From: Pelomonas sp. Root405
Lineage (GTDB): Bacteria; Pseudomonadota; Gammaproteobacteria; Burkholderiales; Burkholderiaceae_C
Assembly: GCF_001425165.1 (NCBI RefSeq)
Contig: NZ_LMDU01000011.1
Coordinates: forward strand, 248,058-312,057
Direction of reading: 5' to 3'
Length of the DNA: 64,000 nt
A program made the translations under genes and the position numbers. Positions within the stretch are counted from its first letter, which is position 1. Every line of letters begins with the position of its first letter. This document shows positions 47,477 through 56,428 of the stretch, piece by piece. Below the pieces are notes generated by a model. The model worked only from the letters and a program-made list of their open reading frames with translations. It was not told the origin of the DNA and searched no databases.

Positions 47477-48257
47477 CGCCGCTGTCGTGCGGCGTGCGCA
47501 GCTGGCGTGAAGCCACGCCCTGCGCAGCCTCGATCTGCGCGGCGCTGAGGCCCAGGTCACGCCCGGCGCGGTTCGTGGCCCCCAGGCTCGCCGGGTCGCG
47601 GCCGGCAAGCTGGCCGAAGATGACCAGCGCCTCCAGATAGCTGCCCCAGGCGCCGAAGTGGTAGTGGTCGTCAGCCCACAAACTGGACTTGCCGGCGGCG
47701 ACGCCGTCGTAGAGGTTGCGGTCGGCCACGCCTTCCTGCATCGCACGCAGCGCCGCGTCGCCCACCGGCAACACGCCGGCGATGCACGTGGCCCGCGCCA
47801 TCGCCTGCGCGTACGCCGCGTGCAGCTCCGCCTGCATGGCCTCCAGCGTTTGGCCGGCCCAGCGGCCGCCGGGCGCGCGATAGACCTGGTCGGCCCGCGC
47901 CCAGGTGTCCCAAGGCCGGCTGGCGATCAGTGATCGCTTCTCGTCGGCATGGAACTGCAGCGTCTGGCCGCTGACCAGTTCGCTGGCGACGTCGACCGCC
48001 ACGCCCGCGTCGTCGGCCAGCTGCTTGAACACGCCGGGCACGCCGCCATAGCCGCTGCCGTTCAGGTCCGTCACGCGGGCCGCGTTGTAGTGCAGCACCG
48101 GCGGCACATGGCCGTGCAGGAAGCTGTTGCCGACGAACAGCACGCGGTGCGGCGCCTGCGCCGTTGGCGGCGGCAGCGGCGTGCGGTCGCAAGCGGCGGC
48201 CGCAGAGAAGGCGACCACCAGCAGGGCCGGGGTCAGGAAGAGGCTTGCGCGGTTCAT
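47436..48257 (-). CDS. SGNH-hydrolase-like exported protein with apparent internal deletion
   Basis: The 273-residue product has a signal sequence ([18 protein letters not shown]) and the start of an SGNH-type esterase ([21 protein letters not shown]). Near the end is the catalytic-type [20 protein letters not shown]. In relatives, as I recall, PWD is followed by VVLQ-type block II and some 50 residues before a (T/S)W(A/S)RADQxY segment; here PWD runs directly into TWARADQVY. The frame is intact, but a central part of the fold seems lost. The C-terminal 20 residues are a Pro/Ser-rich stretch overlapping the MFS gene. Confidence 0.78.
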   Translation of the reverse strand: MNRASLFLTPALLVVAFSAAAACDRTPLPPPTAQAPHRVLFVGNSFLHGHVPPVLHYNAARVTDLNGSGYGGVPGVFKQLADDAGVAVDVASELVSGQTLQFHADEKRSLIASRPWDTWARADQVYRAPGGRWAGQTLEAMQAELHAAYAQAMARATCIAGVLPVGDAALRAMQEGVADRNLYDGVAAGKSSLWADDHYHFGAWGSYLEALVIFGQLAGRDPASLGATNRAGRDLGLSAAQIEAAQGVASRQLRTPHDSGVRPPSSPASPTRP

Positions 48258-48365
48258 GCCCCGCAGTATGGCCAAGCGCGAGGCCCGCCATGCGCTTCGT
48301 CCCGACCGAGGCGCGCAAGCAGTTGTCCTACAGGCGCAGCGGTTGTTTGGACGCATGGTTCAGCC

Positions 48366-51014
48366 GTGAAACCGCCGTCCCTCCAACGTCCCGATGTCGC
48401 GGGCCATGTGCGCGTTCGCGGCGCGCGAGAACACAACTTGAAGAACGTCGACGTCGATGTGCCGCGCGACGCGCTGGTCGTGTTCAGCGGCGTGTCGGGC
48501 TCGGGCAAGTCGTCGCTGGCCTTCTCGACCATCTATGCCGAGGCGCAGCGGCGCTACTTCGAGTCGGTCGCGCCGTATGCGCGCCGCCTCATCGACCAAG
48601 TCGGCGTGCCAGCGGTCGACAGCATCGACGGCCTGCCGCCCGCCGTCGCCCTGCAGCAGCAGCGCGGCACGCCCAGCGCGCGCTCGTCCGTCGGCAGCGC
48701 CACCTCGCTGTCCAGCCTGCTGCGCATGCTGTATTCGCGCGCCGGCCACTACCCGCCCAGGCAGCCCATGCTCTATGCGGAGGACTTCTCGCCCAACACG
48801 CCACAGGGCGCCTGCGCGGGCTGCCACGGCCTGGGCCGCGTGTTCGAGGTGACCGAGCAGTCGATGGTGCCCGACCCCTCGCTGACCATCCGCGAGCGCG
48901 CCATCGCCGCCTGGCCGCCCGCATGGCACGGGCAGAACCTGCGCGACATCCTCGTCACGCTGGGCCACGACGTCGACAAGCCCTGGCGCGAGCTGCCGAA
49001 GAAGACACGCGACTGGATCCTCTTCACCGACGAGCAGCCCACGGTGCCGGTGTACGCCGGCTTCACGCCCGCCGAGACGCGCGCGGCCTTGCGCAGCAAG
49101 ATGGAGCCGAGCTACCAGGGCACCTTCATGGGCGCACGCAAGTACGTGCTGCATACCTTCGCGACGACGCAGAGTGCGCTGATGAAACGCCGCGTGTCGC
49201 GCTACATGGTGGCCAGCGACTGCCCGGTGTGCGAGGGCAAGCGGCTCAAGCGCGAGGCGCTGTCGGTGACCTTCGAGGGGCTGGACATCGGCGAGCTGTC
49301 GCGCATGCCGCTGCGCGAACTGGCCGAGGTGCTGGGGCCCACCGCAGCCGGCGCAGCCCATGCCGCGGCGGTCGGGCATGGCGTCAGCCGCGCGACGTCG
49401 AAGGCACACACGGCCCAGCGTGTGGCCGCCGGTGGCCATGCGCACGCGGCGGCGCCCGATGTGCGGCGCACGCCCAACCTGTCGGAGGAAAAGCTCATCG
49501 CCGCCCAGCGCATCGCCCACGACATGCTGGCGCGCATCACGACGCTCAACGAGCTGGGCCTGGGCTATCTGTCGCTGGACCGCGGCACGCCCACGCTGTC
49601 CAGCGGTGAGCTGCAGCGCCTGCGCCTGGCCACGCAGATCCGCTCCAACCTGTTCGGCGTCATCTACGTGCTCGACGAGCCCTCGGCCGGCCTTCATCCG
49701 GCCGACGGCGAGGCGCTGCTGAAGGCGCTGAAGGACCTGAAGGCCGCCGGCAACTCGCTGTTCATCGTGGAGCACGACCTCGGCCTGATGCGCGAGGCCG
49801 ACTGGATCGTCGACGTCGGCCCGGACGCCGGTGAACTGGGCGGTCAGGTGCTCTACAGCGGCCCACCGGCCGGGCTGGCGGCTGTGCCGGCGTCGCGCAC
49901 GGCGGCCTACCTGTTTCCACGCGGCGGCACGGCGCGCCCACCACGGCGCGCGCCGCGCGGCTGGCTCAGGCTCGAAGGCGTGACGCGCAACAACCTGCGC
50001 GGTGTCGACGTCGATTTCCCGCTCGGCTGCTTCACCGCCGTGACCGGCATCTCGGGCTCGGGCAAGTCCAGCCTGGTCAGTCAGGCGCTGGTGGAACTCG
50101 TCGGCCAGGTTCTCGGGCACGAGCCCCCCGCGCCGGAGGCCGGCGATGAAGACGAGGAGGCGTCGCGCGAAGTCACGCACGGCCGCATCGGCGCTGGCGC
50201 CGAGCACATCCGCCGCCTCGTGCAGGTCGACCAGAAACCCATCGGCCGCACACCGCGCTCCAACCTCGCCACCTACACCGGCCTGTTCGACCATGTGCGC
50301 AAGCTGTTCGCCGCCACGCCCGCGGCGCGCGCCAGGCGCTTCGACGCGGGCCGCTTCTCCTTCAACGTCGCCAAAGGCCGCTGCGAAACCTGCGAGGGCG
50401 AGGGCTTTGTCAGCGTCGAGCTTCTCTTCATGCCCAGCGTCTACGCGCCCTGCCCGGCCTGCCACGGCGCGCGCTACAACGAGGCGACGCTGACGGTGAA
50501 GCTGCGCGACAAGACCGTTGCCGACGTGCTGCGAATGACGGTGGACGAGGCACTCGCCTTCTTCGCGCAGGACGCCACGCTGGCCCGCCCGCTGGCGCTG
50601 CTGCAGCAGATCGGCCTGGGCTATCTGCGGCTGGGCCAGCCGGCCACGGAGCTGTCGGGTGGCGAAGCGCAGCGCATCAAGCTCGCGACCGAGCTGCAAA
50701 GGGCGCAGCGCGGCAGCACGCTCTATGTGCTGGACGAGCCGACGACGGGACTGCACCCGTCGGACGTGGACAAGCTGCTGGCCCAACTGAACGGCCTGGT
50801 GGACGCCGGCAACACGGTCGTCGTCGTCGAGCACGAGATGCGCGTGGTGGCGGCCTGCGACTGGGTCATCGACATCGGTCCGGGGGCCGGCGCGGAAGGC
50901 GGCCGGCTGGTGGCCTGCGGTGTGCCCGAAGACGTGGCCCAGGTCGACGGGAGCCGGACGGCGCCGTATCTCATGGGCGCGCTGCAAGGGCCGGCGGCAA
51001 CAAACGAAACATGA
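48366..51014 (+). CDS. UvrA paralogue (UvrA2-like ABC ATPase)
   Basis: This 882-residue ATPase resembles UvrA but is shorter and in a separate locus. First ATPase: [34 protein letters not shown] and [13 protein letters not shown]. Second: [30 protein letters not shown] and [13 protein letters not shown]. Zinc-type Cys pairs are [24 protein letters not shown] and CPACHGARY. The first signature reads LSSGE rather than LSGGE. An Ala/His-rich insertion of about 45 residues precedes the first signature. The GTG at 48366 is chosen by alignment to [14 protein letters not shown]; the longer frame is unlike the family. It may act in drug resistance or DNA repair. Confidence 0.9.
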   Translation: MKPPSLQRPDVAGHVRVRGAREHNLKNVDVDVPRDALVVFSGVSGSGKSSLAFSTIYAEAQRRYFESVAPYARRLIDQVGVPAVDSIDGLPPAVALQQQRGTPSARSSVGSATSLSSLLRMLYSRAGHYPPRQPMLYAEDFSPNTPQGACAGCHGLGRVFEVTEQSMVPDPSLTIRERAIAAWPPAWHGQNLRDILVTLGHDVDKPWRELPKKTRDWILFTDEQPTVPVYAGFTPAETRAALRSKMEPSYQGTFMGARKYVLHTFATTQSALMKRRVSRYMVASDCPVCEGKRLKREALSVTFEGLDIGELSRMPLRELAEVLGPTAAGAAHAAAVGHGVSRATSKAHTAQRVAAGGHAHAAAPDVRRTPNLSEEKLIAAQRIAHDMLARITTLNELGLGYLSLDRGTPTLSSGELQRLRLATQIRSNLFGVIYVLDEPSAGLHPADGEALLKALKDLKAAGNSLFIVEHDLGLMREADWIVDVGPDAGELGGQVLYSGPPAGLAAVPASRTAAYLFPRGGTARPPRRAPRGWLRLEGVTRNNLRGVDVDFPLGCFTAVTGISGSGKSSLVSQALVELVGQVLGHEPPAPEAGDEDEEASREVTHGRIGAGAEHIRRLVQVDQKPIGRTPRSNLATYTGLFDHVRKLFAATPAARARRFDAGRFSFNVAKGRCETCEGEGFVSVELLFMPSVYAPCPACHGARYNEATLTVKLRDKTVADVLRMTVDEALAFFAQDATLARPLALLQQIGLGYLRLGQPATELSGGEAQRIKLATELQRAQRGSTLYVLDEPTTGLHPSDVDKLLAQLNGLVDAGNTVVVVEHEMRVVAACDWVIDIGPGAGAEGGRLVACGVPEDVAQVDGSRTAPYLMGALQGPAATNET

Positions 51015-51018
51015 CGAT

Positions 51019-51038
51019 GCCGGCGTTGAAACGCCGGC
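51019..51038 (+). terminator. Hairpin after the uvrA2-like gene
   Basis: GCCGGCGT and ACGCCGGC form a perfect eight-base stem around TGAA, five bases after the uvrA-like stop. No T-run follows, so the terminator function is uncertain; it separates this gene from the cassette at 51066. Confidence 0.4.
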
Positions 51039-51065
51039 GAAACGGCGGCTGCGGAGACTGGGGTC

Positions 51066-52400
51066 ATGTCGCAGCCCCTCACCCCCGCCCTGGCCCAGGC
51101 CACCCACCGCCAATCGCGCAGCGTGCGCGACCTCGGGCTGGCCTGCTGCGCCTACCTGCTGCTGTTCAGCGGCGGCGTGCTGCTGTGGCTGTTCCTCAGC
51201 GGCGCGCCGGTCCACCTCGGCATGGCCGGCATCTGCGCGCTGTCGCCGCTGGCCGCCCTGGCCCTCGCGCTCGGGGACAGGTCCGATGCACGGCAGTACA
51301 CGCTGCACATGCTGGCGGCCACGCTGGCCTTCCCCATCCTGCTGCTGTTCTGGGCCGGCTCGGTTGACATCGACACACCGCCAGCGCCGCCCAGCGCAGC
51401 TTCACTCGATGCGCAAGCCTTGTTCAACGGCGCTGAAGCGGTGCAAGACACCGACATGCGCGCCGGCGGCATCCTGCTGCTGCGTGCCGGCCGCTTTGCC
51501 GACGGCAGCGAGTTGCGGCTGTCGCGCTTTGCCGATGCCAACGCCGCGCGCAACTACGTCGCCCTGCTGGCCCAGGCCATGCCCACCGATCCTTTCACCG
51601 ACGCCGGCCGCCGGGGCTTGCGCCTGGTCAACGGCGGGGTCGGTACGGCAACGCTGGTGGTGTTCGAGCGGCACGGCGCGGACCTGCTGGAGCTGCGTGC
51701 GGCCGACAGCCGCATGGCGATGGCGCGATGGGCGGCGCAGCGCGTCCCGGTGCCCGAGCAAGGCCGGGCGCCGGCCACCGCCGAGCCGGCGGCAAGCTGG
51801 CCCTTCTTCACCGCCATGGCCATCACCCAGGGCCTGGTGTTCGTCGCCCTGATCGCCTGGGCCGGCTCGCACACCACCGGCGTGCCGGCCTTGCACGATG
51901 CCCCGGTGGCCACGCCGGGCGAGTTGCGTTCGCGGCTGCTGTCACTGGCGCGCCCCGGCGGCCCCTTCGACATCACGCCTGTGGAGGTCGACGGCCAGCA
52001 GGCCTGGCGCGTCGACGTGTCGCCCAGCCCACGCCGCCGCCATCACATCACCCTGCACATCGATGAACGCCGCGGCTGGGTGCGTGTGCACGAGAAGCTG
52101 GGCATCGACGGCGATGCGCCCCAGGACGCCGAGGAAGCCAGCCTGCGGCATGTCGGCGATGACCTGGTCGACGCAGCGCGGCCGGACGCCCAGCGCGTGT
52201 GGTCGTCGGCCCTGCAGGCCACGATGGTCGTGCCGGCGCGGCTGGCGGCCGTGCCGCTGCGCCTGTTCCCCGGGCGCGCCGAACTGCCGACCGAATACGC
52301 CGCGCGGCTGGACGGCGAAGGCGTGCTGACCGCGCTGTGCGCGCTGGTCACCCGTTCGGGCTGGCACTGGCAGCCGCGCCTGTTCGGCCGGCGCGTTTGA
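51066..52400 (+). CDS. Membrane protein of unknown function (cassette gene 1)
   Basis: The 444-residue product has three hydrophobic segments at the N-terminus (CCAYLLLFSGGVLLWLFL, MAGICALSPLAALALALG, TLHMLAATLAFPILLLFW). A soluble domain with DMRAGGILLLRAGRFADG and NYVALLAQAM follows, then another hydrophobic segment near residues 243-262 (AITQGLVFVALIAWAG). A large C-terminal soluble domain (WRVDVSPSPRRRHHITLHIDER and VHEKLGIDG) completes it. No family is recognised. It heads three genes with coupled or near-coupled starts. Confidence 0.75.
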   Translation: MSQPLTPALAQATHRQSRSVRDLGLACCAYLLLFSGGVLLWLFLSGAPVHLGMAGICALSPLAALALALGDRSDARQYTLHMLAATLAFPILLLFWAGSVDIDTPPAPPSAASLDAQALFNGAEAVQDTDMRAGGILLLRAGRFADGSELRLSRFADANAARNYVALLAQAMPTDPFTDAGRRGLRLVNGGVGTATLVVFERHGADLLELRAADSRMAMARWAAQRVPVPEQGRAPATAEPAASWPFFTAMAITQGLVFVALIAWAGSHTTGVPALHDAPVATPGELRSRLLSLARPGGPFDITPVEVDGQQAWRVDVSPSPRRRHHITLHIDERRGWVRVHEKLGIDGDAPQDAEEASLRHVGDDLVDAARPDAQRVWSSALQATMVVPARLAAVPLRLFPGRAELPTEYAARLDGEGVLTALCALVTRSGWHWQPRLFGRRV

Positions 52401-52421
52401 AACATCACCGAGGACTACCCC

Positions 52422-52904
52422 ATGACCCCCAAGCGAGCCATTGCGTCGTTGCTGCTGACCGCATGCCTGATCGGCGCGCCCATGAGCGCCGCGCGCGCCG
52501 CGCCGGGCAGCGCCACCCAGGACATCCAGATGGCCGCCGACAGCGCGCCGTTCCGCCAGGCCGCCGACGAGTTCGTCGCCCGCTCGATGGCCGGCGATGT
52601 GGACGCCACGCGGTCGCTGCTGAGCCGCCGGCTGGTCGACCGCATCGGCGACGCGGCGGCCCGCACGGCGCTGCAGTCGCAGATCCTGCCCTTCTTTCAA
52701 CGGGGCCGACAGCCGGGTGGCCCGGTCACCATCACGCAGACCACCGACGCCGCGGGCCAGCCCGGCTATGCCTTCTACATGTGGATGCAATACGCAGACG
52801 CGCCCACCGCCCGGCCCTTCACCGTCTATGTGGTGAAGGAGCATGGCCGGCTTGTTGTCGCCAACATCGTGCCGGACCGGTTGGTCGAGGGGCGGCACCG
52901 GTGA
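52422..52904 (+). CDS. Exported protein of unknown function (cassette gene 2)
   Basis: The 160-residue protein has a clear signal peptide (AIASLLLTACLIGAPMSAARA). A body reading APFRQAADEFVARSMAGDVDA, LSRRLVDRIGDAAART and FYMWMQYADAPTARPFTVYVV follows, recalling an NTF2-like or DUF3887-type fold. The family cannot be fixed by eye. Its TGA overlaps the GTG start of the next gene. Confidence 0.75.
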   Translation: MTPKRAIASLLLTACLIGAPMSAARAAPGSATQDIQMAADSAPFRQAADEFVARSMAGDVDATRSLLSRRLVDRIGDAAARTALQSQILPFFQRGRQPGGPVTITQTTDAAGQPGYAFYMWMQYADAPTARPFTVYVVKEHGRLVVANIVPDRLVEGRHR

Positions 52905-53275
52905 GGCGCGCCATGGCGCTGTATGCCGCGACGGTGCTGTTCGCGACGGCAGCCTTTGCGCGCGAGGCGGTGGCGCGCGACGGCGCGGCCTTCGTGACGC
53001 AGTTGCGCCAGGCTGCTGCCCAGCCGGGCGGCGCTGCGCTGGCCGATCTGGCGCAGTTGCCCTTCCTGTTCGAGGGCCGGCCACGCCAGCGCGAGGCCTT
53101 CATCGCCCAGGTGGTGCCGGCGCTTTTCACCGGCGCTGTCCGCCAATGCCTGCAGCGAGCGCGGCCGCAGCCCGACGGCGACCGGTTGGTGGTCTGGTGC
53201 AAGCCCTACGCGTTCTACCTCGGGCAGGTGCAGGGGCAATGGCGCCTGGTGGAGTTCAGCGTGGATGGCGGCTGA
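52901..53275 (+). CDS. Small exported protein of unknown function (cassette gene 3)
   Basis: The 124-residue product has a signal peptide (ALYAATVLFATAAFA) and a body with VTQLRQAAAQPGGAAL, LAQLPFLFEGRPRQREAFIAQ and KPYAFYLGQVQGQWRLVEFSV. It reads like another NTF2-like module similar in size to gene 2. The GTG at 52901 overlaps the previous stop; an ATG four codons later would lose the Arg pair of the signal. No family is assigned. Confidence 0.7.
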   Translation: MRRAMALYAATVLFATAAFAREAVARDGAAFVTQLRQAAAQPGGAALADLAQLPFLFEGRPRQREAFIAQVVPALFTGAVRQCLQRARPQPDGDRLVVWCKPYAFYLGQVQGQWRLVEFSVDGG

Positions 53276-53298
53276 GGCGCTGGGCGCTACCCCGACGG

Positions 53299-54528
53299 TC
53301 ACCGGCGCCGGTGATACCAATCCATCAGCGGCGTCGAAGAGACGCCATGCAGCAGGATGGAGCCGGCAATCGTCGCGAGGACAGCTCCCGCAAGGGGCGT
53401 GCCCCAGGCGGGGTCCATGCCGTAGCCCACCGCAAAGCTCAGGTAGTAGAGCGAGCCGACGCCGCGGATGCCGAACCAGGCGATCAGCCGCCGCTGCGCC
53501 GGCGATGTCTGCGGTCCGCGCACCACGGCGTAGACGGCCAGAGGCCGGATCACCAGCAGCACGACTGCGGCAAACACGAAGAGTTCCCAGCGCCACTCGA
53601 CCCAGGCCAGCAGGGCGCCGATGAGCAGCACCACCGCCACTTCGGCCAGGCGCTCGCACTGTCCGCTGAAGTTGTCGAGCCGGCTGGAATGGGAGGCGTC
53701 CGTGGCCGGATCGGCCCGCCCTTCGCGCTGCTTCTCGATGGCGCTCAAGCCGGCCCCGGCCGCGAACACCGCCAGGAAGCCATAGGCATGCAGCGCCAGC
53801 GCGATGCCATAGGCCAGCGCAATGAGCCCGAAGACGAGGAACTCCTCCGACTCCAGCGGATGCCCCTGGCGGCGCAGCCAGGCCATGCCCTGGCCGGCCC
53901 AACGACCGCAGAACCAGCCGACGGCCAGCCCGGCGGCAATCGCCCAGACGAGGTCCACCGCAAACCAGCGCCAGCCGCCAGCGCCTATCGCGTGGTACTG
54001 CAGCAGGCCCAGTCCCAGCATGATGGCCGGGAACGCCGTGCCATCGTTCATGCCGCCCTCGGCGGTGATGGACATGCGCACCGCATCGCGGTCGCCCGGC
54101 TCGCGGATCTGCACGTCGGAGGCCAGCACCGGATCGGTCGGCGCCAGGATGCCGCCCAGCAGCACGGCGGCGCCGAGCGGCAACCCCAGCCAGGCATGGC
54201 CGAGCGCCGCGATCATGGCGACGGTCAGCACCATGCCGATGGTCGCCAGCCGCACCGGGATGCGCCAGGCGCGCCAGACCATCGGCAGCTGCATCCGCAG
54301 GCCGACGGCGAACAGCGTGATGAGCACCACGACCTCGGTGATGACCTCGATGGCATGGTGGTGCTGCCACAGGTCGATGGGCAGCAGGCCCAGGCCCCAC
54401 ACGCCGGCCACGGCCCCCACGCCCAGATAGATGATGGCGGGCGACATGGGCAGGCGCTGCACCAGGTGCGACGAGAACGCCATCAGCACCAGCACGACGC
54501 CCACCAGGACGAACCACAGGATCAGCAT
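53299..54528 (-). CDS. Na+/H+ antiporter, CPA1-type
   Basis: The 409-residue antiporter has about 12 hydrophobic segments. The CPA1 ion-site motifs are present: GGILAPTDPVLASDVQ, SITAEGGMNDGTAFPAIM and AWFGIRGVGSLYYLSFAVG. It should swap Na+ or K+ for H+ across the inner membrane and help control pH. It is short for the family and has no cytosolic C-terminal domain. It converges with cassette gene 3, 23 bases between stops. Confidence 0.94.
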   Translation of the reverse strand: MLILWFVLVGVVLVLMAFSSHLVQRLPMSPAIIYLGVGAVAGVWGLGLLPIDLWQHHHAIEVITEVVVLITLFAVGLRMQLPMVWRAWRIPVRLATIGMVLTVAMIAALGHAWLGLPLGAAVLLGGILAPTDPVLASDVQIREPGDRDAVRMSITAEGGMNDGTAFPAIMLGLGLLQYHAIGAGGWRWFAVDLVWAIAAGLAVGWFCGRWAGQGMAWLRRQGHPLESEEFLVFGLIALAYGIALALHAYGFLAVFAAGAGLSAIEKQREGRADPATDASHSSRLDNFSGQCERLAEVAVVLLIGALLAWVEWRWELFVFAAVVLLVIRPLAVYAVVRGPQTSPAQRRLIAWFGIRGVGSLYYLSFAVGYGMDPAWGTPLAGAVLATIAGSILLHGVSSTPLMDWYHRRR

Positions 54529-54601
54529 GCCCCGGCCCCCCGCACCGCGCGCCAGGCGGAAGCAGCCGGCGGTCGGGCAGGCTTCGGGAGCATGCCCGCA
54601 G

Positions 54602-55147
54602 TCAGAGCGTCAGCTTGCCATGCACGCCATCGTCGGTCCGCTGGCCCGTGATGGCGCCGAACAGCATCTTGATCCCCGCGATGGCCGTGCCGTGGCGGTT
54701 GTCCCAGTACTCGCCGCTGGCGGGATCGACGCGCAGCAGGCAGATGCGCGGGTCGTCCTCGCCCTCGGTGAACCAGGCGCGCATCTTGGGCGACCACAAC
54801 CGGTGGATGGTCTCCCGGTCCGTCACCTGGGCGGCAGTGCCGTCCAGCTTGAGGTGGCCACCGTTGTCGCCCTCCTTGAAGAACAGCGTCACACGGGGGT
54901 CACGGTCCAGCTCGATGGTCTTGTAGCTGTCGATCTCGGTGAAGAACCACAGCTGGCCGCTGTCCTCCACTTCCGTGACCGTCATCGGCCGCGCGTGCAG
55001 CCGGGAGTTCATGCCGACGGTGCAGAAGAAGCAGCTGTTTCCCGCCTCGACCAGGTCGGCGATCTTCTGGGCGGCCGCCTGGCCACTCAAGTCTTCCTCG
55101 GTGCCGACCTTGTCGTCGGGCAAAGAGTTGCGGCTGGCGTCGTTCAT
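54602..55147 (-). CDS. FMN-binding pyridoxamine-phosphate-oxidase-like general stress protein
   Basis: The 181-residue protein has a split-barrel FMN-binding fold: FFCTVGMNSRLHARPMTVTEV, LWFFTEIDSYKTIELDRDPRV and LFFKEGDNGGHLKLDGTAAQV. It matches the general stress protein 26-type pyridoxamine 5'-phosphate oxidase family. It is not predicted to make PLP, because the substrate residues of true PdxH are not seen. The product ends GQRTDDGVHGKLTL. Confidence 0.92.
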   Translation of the reverse strand: MNDASRNSLPDDKVGTEEDLSGQAAAQKIADLVEAGNSCFFCTVGMNSRLHARPMTVTEVEDSGQLWFFTEIDSYKTIELDRDPRVTLFFKEGDNGGHLKLDGTAAQVTDRETIHRLWSPKMRAWFTEGEDDPRICLLRVDPASGEYWDNRHGTAIAGIKMLFGAITGQRTDDGVHGKLTL

Positions 55148-55406
55148 ATCGGCTCCTGGGCGTTGGGGAATGCTGCAGCCTAGGCAGCACCACCCGTCCG
55201 GGCTGTCGGCCGGCAGGCCGAGTCACCGTCGGAAGCGGCCGGCCACCTCTGCTCCTACAGGCGCTTAGGCCGCGGCTGACGCCCCGAGCGCCAGTCACTC
55301 CCTAGATTCAGCGTTGGCAGTCACGTGCATCGAGTCGATGCGATCCACCGACCGGCAAGACGGCGGCCCGTACCATGCCAGCCAGTTCAATCGCCAGGAT
55401 CTCCCC

Positions 55407-56150
55407 ATGACCTATTGCGTCGCGATACGCCTGCGTGCGGGTCTGCTGTTCGCTTCCGATACCCGCACCAATGCCGGCATCGACCACATCGCCAGCTTCC
55501 GCAAGATGCACCAGTTCCAGATCCCGCATCAGCGCGAGATCGTCGTGCTGACGGCCGGCAATCTGGCCACGACGCAATCCGTCATCTCGCTGCTGAACCA
55601 GCGTCTGCAGGGCGAAGGCGACCACCTGCTCAAGGTGCCGACGCTGTACGACGCCGCCGTGCTGCTGGGCCGCACGGTGCGCGAGGTGATCGAGCGGGAC
55701 CAGGACTCCAACGACCGGCGCCACAGCGTCGACTTCGGCGCCAACTTCCTGATCGGCGGCCAGATCAAGGGCGAGGGACCGCGGCTCTTTCATGTCTACC
55801 CGCAGGGCAACTTCATCGAAGCGACGGAAGACACGCCCTATTTCCAGATCGGCGAGAGCAAGTACGGCAAGCCCATCATCGACCGCGTCATCAGCTACGA
55901 GACGACCCCGCTGGACGAGGCCGCCAAATGCACCCTGGTCAGCTTCGACTCGACGATCCGCTCCAACCTCTCGGTCGGCCTCCCCATCGACATCCTGATG
56001 CTGCGCGCCAACCAGTTCGAGCAGGCCATGAAGCCGCCGCACCGCATCGAGCGCGACGACCCGTATTTCCTGGCGCTGCGCAACGGCTGGAGCGCCGGCC
56101 TGCGCAAGGTGTTTGACGACCTGCCGAACGAGCCGTGGTTTGATGCTTGA
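55407..56150 (+). CDS. Proteasome-type protease of the Anbu family
   Basis: The 247-residue protein begins MTYCVAIRLRAGLLFASDTRT and matches Anbu, a bacterial relative of proteasome beta subunits. The Thr after the initiator Met would become the N-terminal nucleophile. The Asp at position 17 of the mature chain (ASDTRT) and the Lys of FRKMHQF complete the usual Thr/Asp/Lys set. Other Anbu motifs are VVLTAGNLATTQSV, FGANFLIGGQIKGEG and KCTLVSFDSTIRSNLSVGLP. The usual partners (transglutaminase, ATP-grasp and alpha-E genes) are not beside it. Confidence 0.93.
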   Translation: MTYCVAIRLRAGLLFASDTRTNAGIDHIASFRKMHQFQIPHQREIVVLTAGNLATTQSVISLLNQRLQGEGDHLLKVPTLYDAAVLLGRTVREVIERDQDSNDRRHSVDFGANFLIGGQIKGEGPRLFHVYPQGNFIEATEDTPYFQIGESKYGKPIIDRVISYETTPLDEAAKCTLVSFDSTIRSNLSVGLPIDILMLRANQFEQAMKPPHRIERDDPYFLALRNGWSAGLRKVFDDLPNEPWFDA

Positions 56151-56171
56151 GCTTGTTGGCCCCTCGCCCAG

Positions 56172-56195
56172 CTCGCCTGGCTGAACGCCAGCGAG
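56172..56195 (+). terminator. Hairpin downstream of the Anbu gene
   Basis: CTCGCCTGGC and GCCAGCGAG pair around TGAAC, with one bulged base, 22 bases after the Anbu stop. No T-run follows. It directly precedes the 94-bp repeats. Confidence 0.35.
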
Positions 56196-56202
56196 TCTGG
56201 TC

Positions 56203-56421
56203 GGTCCCCCGGGGGGACGGCGATGCTTGCGGCCTTGAGCCGCGCGCACATCGCCTGACGGGCCGGCTTGGGAGCGGCCCGGCGCTCGGCCCGAGTAATG
56301 GCGCCCCTCGCTCGCGGGTACGCGAGCGGTCCCCCGAGGGGACGGCGATGCTTGCGGCATCGAGCCGCGCGCACATCGCCTGACGGGCCGGCTTGGGAGC
56401 GGCCCGGCGCTCGGCCCGAGT
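56203..56421. repeat. Two 94-bp direct repeats with a 31-bp spacer
   Basis: Unit 1 (56203-56296) and unit 2 (56328-56421) are both 94 bases long and match except at three or four positions. They begin GGTCCCCCG and end GGCGCTCGGCCCGAGT. The interior contains GGCCGGCTTGGGAGCGGCCC, which can fold on itself. The repeats fill the 278-bp gap between the converging Anbu and Crp/Fnr genes and encode nothing recognisable. They could be a family of chromosomal interspersed repeats. Confidence 0.85.
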
Positions 56422-56428
56422 TGGAGCC

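Noticed and set aside
48360..51308. A 982-codon minus-strand frame opposite the UvrA-like gene
   Set aside because: The forward strand holds both ATPase cores. The reverse translation is low-complexity Arg/Gly/Gln/His typical of shadow frames.
56203..56421. CRISPR array
   Set aside because: Only two units, each 94 bases with a 31-base spacer; repeat length and the absence of cas genes do not fit.
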